NCBI RefSeq assembly: GCF_000334895.1
Contig: NZ_BAFM01000017.1
Coordinates: 1 to 64,000 of the forward strand
Reading direction: 5' to 3'
Source of the DNA: Halococcus agarilyticus
GTDB lineage: Archaea; Halobacteriota; Halobacteria; Halobacteriales; Halococcaceae
Length of the DNA stretch: 64,000 bases
The notes under the pieces: generated by a model
What the model saw: only the letters and a program-made list of their open reading frames with translations
Databases searched by the model: none
Told to the model about the DNA's origin: nothing
In this document: positions 8,888 to 17,018 of the stretch, piece by piece
Layout of the letters: every line of letters begins with the position of its first letter
How positions within the stretch are numbered: the first letter of the stretch is position 1
Translations under genes and position numbers: made by a program

Positions 8888-9736
8888 TCAGCAGTACGTC
8901 GAGAGCGCCTCGTAGGCCTCCTGTGCAGCTTCGTCGGGCCGGTCGGGGTAGGTGTAGAGTTCGAGCGTGGCGAACCCATCGTACCCGATGTCGTCGAGCG
9001 CGTCGAAGATCGCCCGAAAGTCGAGATCGCCCTCGCCGGGGATCCGATGGTAGTGTTTTCCTCGAACGCCGCCGACGATGTCCTCCAGATGAACGCCCGT
9101 AACGTGCCCCGCACTTCGTCGGATCGCCTCGACGGGCTCCTCGCCGTAGACCGCGGCGTGACCGACGTCGAGGTTGATTCCGAGCGAGTCGCGACCGACG
9201 TCGTCGATGAGCGCGAGCACTTCCTCGGTGCACTCCACGAGGAGTTCGGGTTCGTACTCGATCCCGACGTCGACGCCGTGTTCTTCGGCGTAATCGAGGA
9301 TCGCACCGATCGAGTCGCGGAGATACTCGTGAGCGCGCTCGGGCGGCGTGCCGGGGAGCGGTCGGCCGGTGGCGAGACAGACCGCGGGCGCACCGGTCAG
9401 GGCGGCGAGGTCGATCGCGCGCTTCGTGTACTCGATCCGCCACTCCCGGTCGTCGTCGTCCGCAGTGATCACGCTCGGATCGAAAAACGACGAGGGCGGT
9501 GCGTCGTCGTAGTAGCCCGTCGCGGTGTTGGCGTTGATGTTCGAGACCCGTAGTTCAGAGTCGTCGAGCGCCGCGACCAGGCGCTCCTCGTCGGCGTCGT
9601 CGAACGTCGGGAAGTACGCGTGGGGCTCGTCGCCCAAAATTTCGACGCCAGCGTAGCCGTGATCGGCGATCGATTCGATCGCCTCGGGGAGCGCGTGGCG
9701 GGTGTAGGCGTTCGTCGAGAACGCGAGATCGACCAT
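8888..9736 (-). CDS. sugar phosphate isomerase/epimerase-like TIM-barrel protein (first of two)
   Basis: 282 aa, AP-endonuclease-2/xylose-isomerase-like TIM barrel. The expected metal ligands are visible: Glu160 (GIEYEPE), Asp190 with His193 (NLDVGH), His216 (VHLEDI) and Glu259 (TLELY). The substrate is unknown. It is the last gene of a minus-strand operon (TatD-like, TIM barrel, UbiA, this gene) and a distant paralogue of the 10721-11551 product. In bacterial ebo clusters a protein of this fold (EboE) accompanies UbiA- and TatD-like proteins, and that context is the best clue to its role. ATG 9736 is chosen because the extra 17 upstream residues do not fit the family's usual N-terminus. Confidence 0.85.
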   Translation of the reverse strand: MVDLAFSTNAYTRHALPEAIESIADHGYAGVEILGDEPHAYFPTFDDADEERLVAALDDSELRVSNINANTATGYYDDAPPSSFFDPSVITADDDDREWRIEYTKRAIDLAALTGAPAVCLATGRPLPGTPPERAHEYLRDSIGAILDYAEEHGVDVGIEYEPELLVECTEEVLALIDDVGRDSLGINLDVGHAAVYGEEPVEAIRRSAGHVTGVHLEDIVGGVRGKHYHRIPGEGDLDFRAIFDALDDIGYDGFATLELYTYPDRPDEAAQEAYEALSTYC

Positions 9737-9787
9737 ACCCCTCCAGATGGCCGCCCACGACAAACACCTTACGAGCCACCGGGCCAA

Positions 9788-10714
9788 TCACGAGACGTCG
9801 AACGTTCGGGCGAGCGCGAGCGCGGGCACCAGAAAGGCGAGCACGGCGAGCGACCACGTGATCCCGACGACCGCCGCGAACGCCGCGTCGAGCAGCGCGA
9901 GTCCGAGCACGCAGGCACCGACAGCGGGGCCCACAGTTCCCGGACGAGGATCGGCGTACGCCGGTGCGAGCGCGCGCCCGGTCCACGCGAGGAACGCGGC
10001 GACGAGCACGACCGCGAGCCCACCCCAAGCGATCGGCGGACCGACGGTTGCGACGACCCCGAGCACCGCCGCGGTGGCCACGACCACCCCGGCGGCCGCG
10101 GCCGCGACCGCTCCTCGCGGGGTGTCGGTCGCCTCGTTCGCGGCCATGTACGTCACCAGGGCGATGTAGAGCGCGACGATCACCGGAACTGCGAGCGCCC
10201 ACGCCGGGAGGGCGATCGTGCCCGCGGCGACCGTCCCGAGAAGGACGTTCAGCCCGCGCGCAGCCCCCATCGCGAGGAATCCGACGGGACCGCCCTTCAG
10301 CGCGCCGTCGTAGAGCGCGATCGTGGCCGCGAGCGCCGCCGCGAGAACACCAGCACGCAGGCCGGCAGCGACGAACGCGAGGACGACGCCGGCCACGAGC
10401 AGCGATCCGCCGAGCACGCCCGCCGCTCGCCGTGACACTCGTCCGGAAGGGATCGGTCGTTCGGGTCGCTCGGTCGCGTCGATCGGCGCGTCGAAGTAGT
10501 CGTTCAGCGTGGTGCCACCGGCGTACAGCAGAACGGCGGCGAGACAGAGGCCGGCGAGCGCGGGAATCGGGACCGCCGTACCGGCCGCAGTCGCAAGCGC
10601 CGCGCCGAGCAGCACGTCCGGCGGCGCGCTGAAGAGGTTCGGGACGCGCACCAGCGTGGCGTAGGCTTCGAGTCGCTCCCGCAAGCCGGACTCGTCGGGT
10701 CGATCGACCGCCAC
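9788..10714 (-). CDS. UbiA-family prenyltransferase (EboC-like)
   Basis: 308 aa, GTG start, about nine transmembrane segments. The first aspartate-rich motif of the UbiA superfamily is intact (NDYFDAPIDATERPERPIPSG begins with NDYFD and ends in RPIPSG, about residues 71-91). The second motif is weaker (YDGALKGGP), as in EboC/SCO3242-type members. The family attaches or moves isoprenoid chains on polar acceptors in the membrane; this subfamily's acceptor is unknown. It lies six bases after the TIM-barrel gene 10721-11551, so the two are cotranscribed. EboC-type identity is inferred from motif state plus neighbours. Confidence 0.85.
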   Translation of the reverse strand: MAVDRPDESGLRERLEAYATLVRVPNLFSAPPDVLLGAALATAAGTAVPIPALAGLCLAAVLLYAGGTTLNDYFDAPIDATERPERPIPSGRVSRRAAGVLGGSLLVAGVVLAFVAAGLRAGVLAAALAATIALYDGALKGGPVGFLAMGAARGLNVLLGTVAAGTIALPAWALAVPVIVALYIALVTYMAANEATDTPRGAVAAAAAGVVVATAAVLGVVATVGPPIAWGGLAVVLVAAFLAWTGRALAPAYADPRPGTVGPAVGACVLGLALLDAAFAAVVGITWSLAVLAFLVPALALARTFDVS

Positions 10715-10720
10715 CCGCCG

Positions 10721-11551
10721 TCAGACCCACCCACCGTCTTCGAGGGAGGCCATCGCGTCGCGGGCGGTCTCGGCCGCGGTTGCCTCGTAGGGGTAAAGCT
10801 CGACCGTGACGAACCCCTCGTAGTTCCGGTCGTCGAGCGCCGCGAGAAAGGCGTCGATGTCCATCGCGCCGTCGCCGAGCTGGGTGTGCTCGTGGCTCCG
10901 GTCTTCGGGGATGTCCTCCAGATGGACGTGATCCACGAACGGTTCGAGCGTGTCGAAGGCCTCGACGGGATCCTCGTCCACACAGAAGAGGTGGCCGGCG
11001 TCGAAGTTACACCGGATTCGAGGGTGGTCGATCCGGTCGGCGAACTCGCGGAACTGGTCGGAGGTCTCGATCAGGAGGTCGGGTTCGGGTTCGACGTGGA
11101 GATCGACCCCCACGTCCTCGGCGACCGGGAGCACCTCGCGGAGGCTCTCGACGAACGTGTCGAGCGCCCACTCGCGGGACTCGTCGTCGGGAATCGGCCC
11201 GCCAGGCTCGATCGAGATGTAGTCGTGATCGAGCGCGGCCGCCGTCCGTAGCGCGGCCGTCGTGTAGTCGATGCGCTTCTGGCGGTAGTCGGGGTCGGGC
11301 TCGATGTAGGACGGGTGATGGAACCCCTCGATCGCCGTGAGCATGAACGCGTTGCAGTTGCTGATCGCGATCGCGTGCTCGTCGAGTGCGTCGCGCACGT
11401 CGGCGACCGTCTCGTCGTCGACGTCGTGGGGGTAGAGATGCGGCCGGTCGAACAGGAGTTCGATCCCGTCGTATCCCGCGTCGGCGACGATTTCGATGGC
11501 TTCCTCCCAGTCGTACTCGCGGAACGCGTTGGCCGAGAATCCGAACTTCAT
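10721..11551 (-). CDS. sugar phosphate isomerase/epimerase-like TIM-barrel protein (second of two)
   Basis: 276 aa, ATG start. Same fold as the 8888-9736 product with metal ligands Glu154 (HVEPEPD), Asp184/His187 (NFDAGH), His210 (VHLEDI) and Glu251 (VELYPY). Its start codon overlaps the stop of the TatD-like gene by four bases, which points to translational coupling. Having two divergent copies in one cluster suggests two related reactions or a heteromeric enzyme. The substrate is unknown; the partners suggest a phosphorylated polyol or sugar headgroup (inference). Confidence 0.85.
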   Translation of the reverse strand: MKFGFSANAFREYDWEEAIEIVADAGYDGIELLFDRPHLYPHDVDDETVADVRDALDEHAIAISNCNAFMLTAIEGFHHPSYIEPDPDYRQKRIDYTTAALRTAAALDHDYISIEPGGPIPDDESREWALDTFVESLREVLPVAEDVGVDLHVEPEPDLLIETSDQFREFADRIDHPRIRCNFDAGHLFCVDEDPVEAFDTLEPFVDHVHLEDIPEDRSHEHTQLGDGAMDIDAFLAALDDRNYEGFVTVELYPYEATAAETARDAMASLEDGGWV

Positions 11552-12351
11552 CGCGGATCGTACTCGAAGTTCGGCGATTGATCGAAGAACTCGTAGGGGT
11601 TGTCGAAGACGACCTTCTTGACGTCCTCGCGCGGCCAGCCCCGATCGAGCATCTTGTCCCTCGCTTTCGGCACCGCGAGCGGATCGGAGGGGTCCCAGTC
11701 GGCGGCGCTGTTGAACAGCATTTTGTCGGTGCCGTGCTCTTCGAGGAGGTCGATCGCCTTCTCGTCGGCGATCTTGCCGGGGTACAGCGTGAATCCGACC
11801 CAGCAGTCCGTCGTCAGCGAGGTCTCGATCGTCTCGGGGGTGTTGTGATCGATGACGATGCGTTCCTGCGTCACGCCCTCGTCTTCGATGATCTCGACGA
11901 TCCGCTCGGTTCCTTCTGGTTTGTTCGTGTGTGGCGTGTGGATGATGACCGGGAGTTCGCGCTCTTCCGCCATTCGGAGCTGCTCACGAAGAGCCCACTC
12001 CTCGTCGTCGGTTCCTTGATCGAACCCGATCTCGCCGACGCCGACGACGTTCTCGCGGTCGAGGTACTCGGGGACGCGATCGAGGACGTCTTCGGCCATC
12101 TCGCGGTAGTTCGCCTCCTTGGGTTCGAGGCCGATCGTGACGTAGTGATCCATCCCCGCCGCGCGCTCGGCGCGATCGGTCTCGAAGTCGATGATCTGTT
12201 CGAAGTAATCGAAGAAGGAACCGGCGTGCTGTTTGTCGGTGCCGCTCCAGAACGCGGGCTCGATGCAGCACTCGACGCCGGCGCGGCGCGCGCGTCGGTA
12301 GTCGTCGGCCGAGCGCGACACCATGTGCATGTGCGGGTCGATGATCTCCAT
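11548..12351 (-). CDS. TatD-family metal-dependent hydrolase (EboB-like)
   Basis: 267 aa amidohydrolase-fold protein. Metal ligands are intact: His7 and His9 (DPHMHM), Glu107 (GEIGFD), His138 (IIHTPH), His169 (IDHNT) and Asp218 (NSAADW). TatD proteins include DNases and other hydrolases, while EboB-type members sit in ebo clusters with unknown substrate. It is the promoter-proximal gene of the minus-strand arm; a TATATATT-like box is centred 26-27 bp upstream of the ATG, so the transcript is probably leaderless. Confidence 0.85.
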   Translation of the reverse strand: MEIIDPHMHMVSRSADDYRRARRAGVECCIEPAFWSGTDKQHAGSFFDYFEQIIDFETDRAERAAGMDHYVTIGLEPKEANYREMAEDVLDRVPEYLDRENVVGVGEIGFDQGTDDEEWALREQLRMAEERELPVIIHTPHTNKPEGTERIVEIIEDEGVTQERIVIDHNTPETIETSLTTDCWVGFTLYPGKIADEKAIDLLEEHGTDKMLFNSAADWDPSDPLAVPKARDKMLDRGWPREDVKKVVFDNPYEFFDQSPNFEYDPR

Positions 12352-12373
12352 GCCCTCCGTTCAGTTCCCGGCG

Positions 12374-12381
12374 TAATATAT
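12374..12381 (-). promoter_or_regulatory. TATA box of the ebo-like minus-strand operon
   Basis: The AT-only octamer taatatat lies in GC-rich DNA, centred 26.5 bp upstream of the TatD-like ATG (12351), the exact spacing expected for a haloarchaeal leaderless start. The plus-strand arm begins at 12569, so this ~215-bp region separates two divergent transcription units; no equally clear TATA box was seen for the plus arm. Confidence 0.7.
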
Positions 12382-12568
12382 GTGCGGCCAACCCTTCTAG
12401 AGAGCGGACTGCGTGGCGAGATATCGGGGTAGCCACGATCCAAACGCTGAACCTTCTGTGCCCGATACGGTGATGCAGAACAATGATGGACGAGGCAGTT
12501 GCCCCCGGCAGGAGGGCAGGCGTGGACGGAGCCGGCCAACCACGGGTGAGCGAGGAAAACGCCCGCAG

Positions 12569-13795
12569 ATGGTGACGAAAACAGGCGTCTGGCTCGTCGG
12601 CGCGCGCGGGAACGTCGCCACGACCGCGATGATCGGGGCGCACGCGATCGCCAACGGCGCGACCAGTACGGACGGAATGGTCACCGAGCGCACCCCCCTG
12701 ACCACCCTCGATCTCCCGGCGGTCGAATCGCTGGTTTTCGGTGGTCACGACATTCAGGCGGGCAGCGTCGTCGACACCGCCGAGCGCCTCCACGAGCGCA
12801 ACGGGGTTCCCGACCGCGACACGCTCGACGCGGTCCACGAGGACCTCGCCGCGATCGACGACCGGATCGTGACCGGCACCGCGCGCAACTGCGGACGCAC
12901 CGTCGCGGAACTTGCCGACGACGCGGCGTTCGACGACGATACCCTCTCGCTTCGGGAGCTCGTAGAGCGCATCCGGGCCGACTACGATGCATTCCGCAAG
13001 GACGAGGATCTCGATCGGATCGTGGTGGTGAACGTCGCCTCCTCGGAGCCGCTGCCCGCCGATCCCGACCAGTACGACTCGATCGAAGCGATCGAGGCCG
13101 CGCTCGACGCCGACGACCCGCTCCCGGCGAGCGCGCTCTACGCCTACGCCGCCATCGATGCAGGCCACCCGTTCGTGAACTTCACGCCGAACGCCGCGAA
13201 CGCGCTCGGTGGAATTCAGGAACTCGCCGAACGCGAGAACGTCCCCCACATGGGTCGTGACGGCAAAACCGGCGAAACCCTCCTGAAGACCGCGCTCGCG
13301 CCGATGTTCGCTGGCCGCAATCTCCGAGTGCTGTCGTGGGAGGGCCACAACATCCTCGGGAACAAGGACGGCGCAGTGCTCGAAGACGACGCGAACAAAG
13401 CGGGCAAGCTCCAGAGCAAAGGCGGCGTGCTCGACGGCATCCTCGATTACGACACCCACAATCGAGTGCGGATCGACTACACGCCCGCACTCGGCGACTG
13501 GAAGACCGCCTGGGACGATATCCGGTTTCGGGGCTTTCTCGACACGCAGATGAAACTCCAGTTCACGTGGGAGGGCTCCGACTCGGCGCTCGCCGCGCCG
13601 CTCGTGCTCGATCTCGTGCGGCTGCTCGCGCACGCCGACGAACAGGGCGAAGGGGGGCTCCAGCCCCACCTCGCCTCCTTCTTCAAGGACCCGCTCGGCG
13701 TCGACGAACACGACCTCTCGCGGCAGTTCGATCGGCTCTACGAGTACGCCGACCGGCACGCTGCCGGAGAGAACGAAGCGGGGGATGGATCGTGA
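12569..13795 (+). CDS. inositol-3-phosphate synthase-like NAD-dependent protein
   Basis: 408 aa. The N-terminal Rossmann loop (GVWLVGARGNVATT, residues 6-19) and signature segments of myo-inositol-phosphate synthases are visible: NFTPN, GRDGKTGETLLKT and SWEGHNILGNKDG. The family converts glucose 6-phosphate to inositol 3-phosphate with transient NAD use. ATG 12569 is chosen because residues encoded upstream (from 12413) are basic and unlike the family. It overlaps the next gene by four bases. In classical ebo clusters the NAD-binding cyclase at this place is AroB-like (EboD); an inositol-phosphate-synthase fold may play the equivalent part here (inference). Confidence 0.88.
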   Translation: MVTKTGVWLVGARGNVATTAMIGAHAIANGATSTDGMVTERTPLTTLDLPAVESLVFGGHDIQAGSVVDTAERLHERNGVPDRDTLDAVHEDLAAIDDRIVTGTARNCGRTVAELADDAAFDDDTLSLRELVERIRADYDAFRKDEDLDRIVVVNVASSEPLPADPDQYDSIEAIEAALDADDPLPASALYAYAAIDAGHPFVNFTPNAANALGGIQELAERENVPHMGRDGKTGETLLKTALAPMFAGRNLRVLSWEGHNILGNKDGAVLEDDANKAGKLQSKGGVLDGILDYDTHNRVRIDYTPALGDWKTAWDDIRFRGFLDTQMKLQFTWEGSDSALAAPLVLDLVRLLAHADEQGEGGLQPHLASFFKDPLGVDEHDLSRQFDRLYEYADRHAAGENEAGDGS

Positions 13796-15153
13796 GCGAC
13801 GCCGCGAGCGTCGGCACTGCGGGCCGGGCGATCGTGCTCGACGTCATCGGGCTCGAACCAGGCCACCTCGATCGGGGGCTCGCGCCGAACATCGCCGACC
13901 TCGTCGGCGAATCCACACGGGCGACGCTCGAACCACCGTTCCCGTCGGTCACCCTCCCGGTGCAGACCACGCTCGCGACCGGTCGCTCGCCCGAATCCCA
14001 CGGCGACGTCTCCAGCGGCGAGTACGACCGCGCGAACGACGAGGTCGCGTTCTGGGAGCGCGATCGAGCCGACCGCGACCGGCTCTGGGAGACCGCGAGC
14101 GACGCCGGCCTCACCACCGGTGTGTTCTGTTTCCAGCATCTCATCGACACGACCGCCGACGTCGCGCTCACGCCCTCGCCGATCGAGGACGAGGACAACA
14201 ACATCCTCGAGATGAACTGCTGGACCAATCCCGACGACTTTTACGACGATCTCCAGGAAGAATACGGCCACTTCCCGCTGCACACCTACTGGGGACCGGG
14301 CGCGAACGAGGAGTCCTCCACCTGGATCCTCGACGCCGCCACGACGGCGATCGAGCGCTACGACCCTGACCTCCTGTGGATCTACGTTCCCCACCTCGAT
14401 TACGACGGCCTCCGCCACGGTGCCGGCGACGAACTCGACGACGCGATCGGGGTGGTCGACGATCTCGTCGGCGACTTCCTCGACGGGCTCCGGGGCGACG
14501 ACCGCTGGGACGAGACCGTCGTGAACGTCGTCAGCGAGTACGGCTTTCACGACGTCGACACCCCAGTCTTCCCGAACCGCGCGCTCCGGGAGGCCGGGCT
14601 GCTCTCGGTGATGGACGACGGTGAGGGTGGCGAGGAGGTCGATCTCGACTCGTCGAGGGTGTTCGCGATGGTTGATCACCAGGTGACCCACGTTTACGCC
14701 GACGAGAGCGCGGTCGACGACGCCCGCGAGGCGCTCGCCAGTCTAGAGGGCGTCGAGCGCGTGCTCGGCGACGAGGGGAAGGCCGAGTACGGTGTCGATC
14801 ACCCGAATGCGGGCGACCTGGTGCTCGTGGCGGAGCCATCGGCGTGGTTCCAGTACTACTGGTGGCGCGACGACGCCGATGCACCGTACTACGCGACCGA
14901 CATGGATATCCACGCCAAACCCGGCTTCGACCCCTGTGAGCTGTTCTTCGGTGACAGCGGTCTCGCATCGCTCGATCCAACGCTCGTCGGCGGCTCGCAC
15001 GGCCGGGCGGACTGCGGGGGGTTCTACGGGCTTGGCGGCCCGGCCGCACCCGAATCGGTCCCCGAGACGGTCGATGCGCGGACGGTCGCGCCGACGCTCG
15101 TGGATCTCCTCGATGTCGACGTGGAGATGGCGTTCGAAACCGACCCGCTCTGA
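13792..15153 (+). CDS. NPP-type alkaline phosphatase superfamily protein (EboF-like)
   Basis: 453 aa from a GTG that overlaps the previous stop (GTGA). The nucleotide-pyrophosphatase/phosphodiesterase-like core is visible: Asp17 (VLDVIG), nucleophile Thr54 in FPSVTLPVQTTLATGRSPESHG, a later PHLDYDGLRHG metal site, and C-terminal GGSHGRAD. It probably hydrolyses a phosphate mono- or diester. No signal peptide is seen, so it is likely cytoplasmic. It is cotranscribed with the inositol-phosphate-synthase-like gene, consistent with removal of phosphate from a product of that pathway (inference). Alkaline phosphatase-like EboF is a standard member of bacterial ebo clusters. Confidence 0.85.
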   Translation: MSDAASVGTAGRAIVLDVIGLEPGHLDRGLAPNIADLVGESTRATLEPPFPSVTLPVQTTLATGRSPESHGDVSSGEYDRANDEVAFWERDRADRDRLWETASDAGLTTGVFCFQHLIDTTADVALTPSPIEDEDNNILEMNCWTNPDDFYDDLQEEYGHFPLHTYWGPGANEESSTWILDAATTAIERYDPDLLWIYVPHLDYDGLRHGAGDELDDAIGVVDDLVGDFLDGLRGDDRWDETVVNVVSEYGFHDVDTPVFPNRALREAGLLSVMDDGEGGEEVDLDSSRVFAMVDHQVTHVYADESAVDDAREALASLEGVERVLGDEGKAEYGVDHPNAGDLVLVAEPSAWFQYYWWRDDADAPYYATDMDIHAKPGFDPCELFFGDSGLASLDPTLVGGSHGRADCGGFYGLGGPAAPESVPETVDARTVAPTLVDLLDVDVEMAFETDPL

Positions 15154-15171
15154 TCGAGCGTCTGGCGAGCG

Positions 15172-15711
15172 CTATCGTCCCCACTCCCACCACGGCGGCA
15201 GCGCCGCGACCCGCTCGGCGATCCGGGGGAACACCCACACCGACCCGCCCGCGATCGCGGCGGCGAACGCGGCCGAGCCGAGCGTCGATTCCGTGAGGAG
15301 GACGATCGCCGCACCGCCGTGGGCCGCGAGCAGAATCGTGAGGTTGTGCGAGACGGCGCGCGCGAGGAGCAGTCGTGGCGTCAGCGGCGGCCACGCGAGC
15401 GACGTCCAGCCGGTACGGACCGTGCCGATGGCGACCGCAGCCGTCGACAGCGCGACGATCGCGGCGAACTTCACCGCGGCGTTGGCGGCCGCGTCGAGCA
15501 GGCTCAAAAGGGCCGGCCACGCCAGCACCGCGACCTCCGCACAGCCGAAGAAGACGCCCTCGATCCACCGCTCGACGCCGACTTTCTCGGCGTTTCGCGG
15601 CCCGGCCTTGCGCCGTTCGGTAGTGTGATCCGATCCCCTGTTCGGTGGCACTATCTCCGATTCACCCCATTGTACGAGTGACGACGCTCCCACGCGTGCG
15701 GTGGCGTACAC
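15172..15711 (-). CDS. multi-pass membrane protein of unknown function
   Basis: Up to 179 aa. From about residue 50 onwards there are four hydrophobic segments separated by short charged loops; the N-terminal ~45 residues are polar. I do not recognise the family. An in-frame GTG at 15651 is a plausible alternative start that removes the first 20 residues. It converges on the EboF-like gene (19-bp gap) and follows gfcR on the same strand. Confidence 0.6.
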   Translation of the reverse strand: MYATARVGASSLVQWGESEIVPPNRGSDHTTERRKAGPRNAEKVGVERWIEGVFFGCAEVAVLAWPALLSLLDAAANAAVKFAAIVALSTAAVAIGTVRTGWTSLAWPPLTPRLLLARAVSHNLTILLAAHGGAAIVLLTESTLGSAAFAAAIAGGSVWVFPRIAERVAALPPWWEWGR

Positions 15712-15732
15712 ATCGCAGCGCAGCGGGCCGTC

Positions 15733-16374
15733 TCAGTCCTCCTGTCCGACCCGAATGACCTGGAGGAGCGATTCGACCGGCACGCCCTCCAGCTCCTCGA
15801 CACCGCGCTTGTCGACCAGCACGCCACAGCTCACCGGCGTGCCGCCCTCCTCGGCGATGGCGTCGACCGTCTCGGTCATGGTCGTGCCGCTCGTGATGGT
15901 GTCGTCGATCACGTAACACTCCCGGTCGCGGATCCCCGCGAAGTTCCGCGAGAAGTTCCCGCTGAGGTCGTCGATGTCGCCCTCCTCCCACTGGTGTTTT
16001 CGGGGGGCGTACGTCGCGAGGTCGGCGTCGAGTTCGAGCGCCACGGTGGTCGCGAGCGGCGTGCCGGCCTTCTCGATCCCGACCACGAGATCGATCTCCT
16101 CGTTGTCACCGTCCGTGCTGCCGAGCAGGTCGGCCATCGCGCGGCCGACGTACGAGAGCCGGGTGCTGTCGCGGCCGAACGCGCTCCAGTCGACGTGGAT
16201 GTCTTCGAGTGCGTCGGTCGCCGCCGGCTCCCGGGTCGTCGTGCCGCCGCCGCGCTCGACCAGCCAGCTCGCGGTCTCGCGCGAGACGTTGAGCTCGTCC
16301 GCGATCTCGCCGTTCGATAGCCCCTGGTCGGCGAGTTCGTTCGCGCTGCCGATCAGGTCGTCGACGTTCTTCAT
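15733..16374 (-). CDS. gfcR: transcriptional regulator GfcR (PyrE-like)
   Basis: 213 aa. Residues 1-45 form a helix-turn-helix (LADQGLSNGEIADELNVSRETASWLVER). Residues about 60-210 are a phosphoribosyltransferase-like domain with the PRPP loop CYVIDDTITSGTT. This fusion is the haloarchaeal GfcR family, known as an activator of glucose/fructose degradation genes and related to orotate phosphoribosyltransferase. It is a cytoplasmic DNA-binding regulator that probably senses a phosphorylated sugar or PRPP. A TATT-containing box (about 16400-16406 on the minus strand) lies ~27 bp upstream of the ATG. Confidence 0.92.
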   Translation of the reverse strand: MKNVDDLIGSANELADQGLSNGEIADELNVSRETASWLVERGGGTTTREPAATDALEDIHVDWSAFGRDSTRLSYVGRAMADLLGSTDGDNEEIDLVVGIEKAGTPLATTVALELDADLATYAPRKHQWEEGDIDDLSGNFSRNFAGIRDRECYVIDDTITSGTTMTETVDAIAEEGGTPVSCGVLVDKRGVEELEGVPVESLLQVIRVGQED

Positions 16375-16437
16375 CGCCGGGGGTTGCGCCCGGCCTGTAA
16401 TAGGTGTGTTGTCGTCGGGTCGCGCGAGCGGCCCCGA

Positions 16438-16848
16438 TCAGTACGTGCGTCGTCGCTGCCCGCCGTCGTCGATCGATCGATCGGCCCCCATCGGCGTCGC
16501 GCCGTCACACCGGTCCGCGCCGGCGGCGATGGCGTCGAGCGTGAGCGCCTCCGTCGGGCCGTTCCGCCGTGCGCTCTCGCTCGCGTGTTCCATACACGAA
16601 AGCAGCGTGTCGGTCGCGGCCCCGCGGGTCGTGACGTGCCCGATTGGCCGCTCGGTCACCGTCTCCCCGGCACGCTCCCGACACGTCAGTCGCCAGCGCC
16701 CGTCGAGATCGAACGACAGCGGGTTCGCGTCGTCGGCCTTCGTCGCCGCCACTTCGAACCCGCCGTAGGCGAACACGAGCTCGTCCTCCTCGACGTGCTT
16801 GCACACCCACCCGCACGGTAGCTGTACGTCTTCGGATAGTGGACTCAT
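16438..16848 (-). CDS. conserved-looking haloarchaeal hypothetical protein
   Basis: 136 aa from ATG 16848; a longer frame to 16893 exists but its first 15 residues look non-coding. It has Cys residues at CGWVCKH and LTCRERAG and the phrase FAYGGFEVAATKADDANPLSFDLDG split by a short loop, but no metal-binding pattern I can assign. A tatatagtatgc-like TATA element lies about 70 bp upstream (around 16916-16925). Function unknown. Confidence 0.6.
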   Translation of the reverse strand: MSPLSEDVQLPCGWVCKHVEEDELVFAYGGFEVAATKADDANPLSFDLDGRWRLTCRERAGETVTERPIGHVTTRGAATDTLLSCMEHASESARRNGPTEALTLDAIAAGADRCDGATPMGADRSIDDGGQRRRTY

Positions 16849-17018
16849 GCCTTCCTCCCCCTGTACCCACAAACACGCAGCAACTGTCTTCACGTTCTGC
16901 CTGCGGCTGCCAGCATACTATATGGACCCCCGTCGCCGCTTCGTATACCGTCACGAACGAGAGAGTGTCCGGAAACGCCGAACGGTGCGCCCACGGTCGC
17001 CGCCGATTCGAGCGTGCG

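Noticed and set aside
11984-13759. 591-aa minus-strand frame across the inositol-phosphate-synthase-like gene
   Set aside because: Antisense shadow; the plus strand carries the enzyme signatures.
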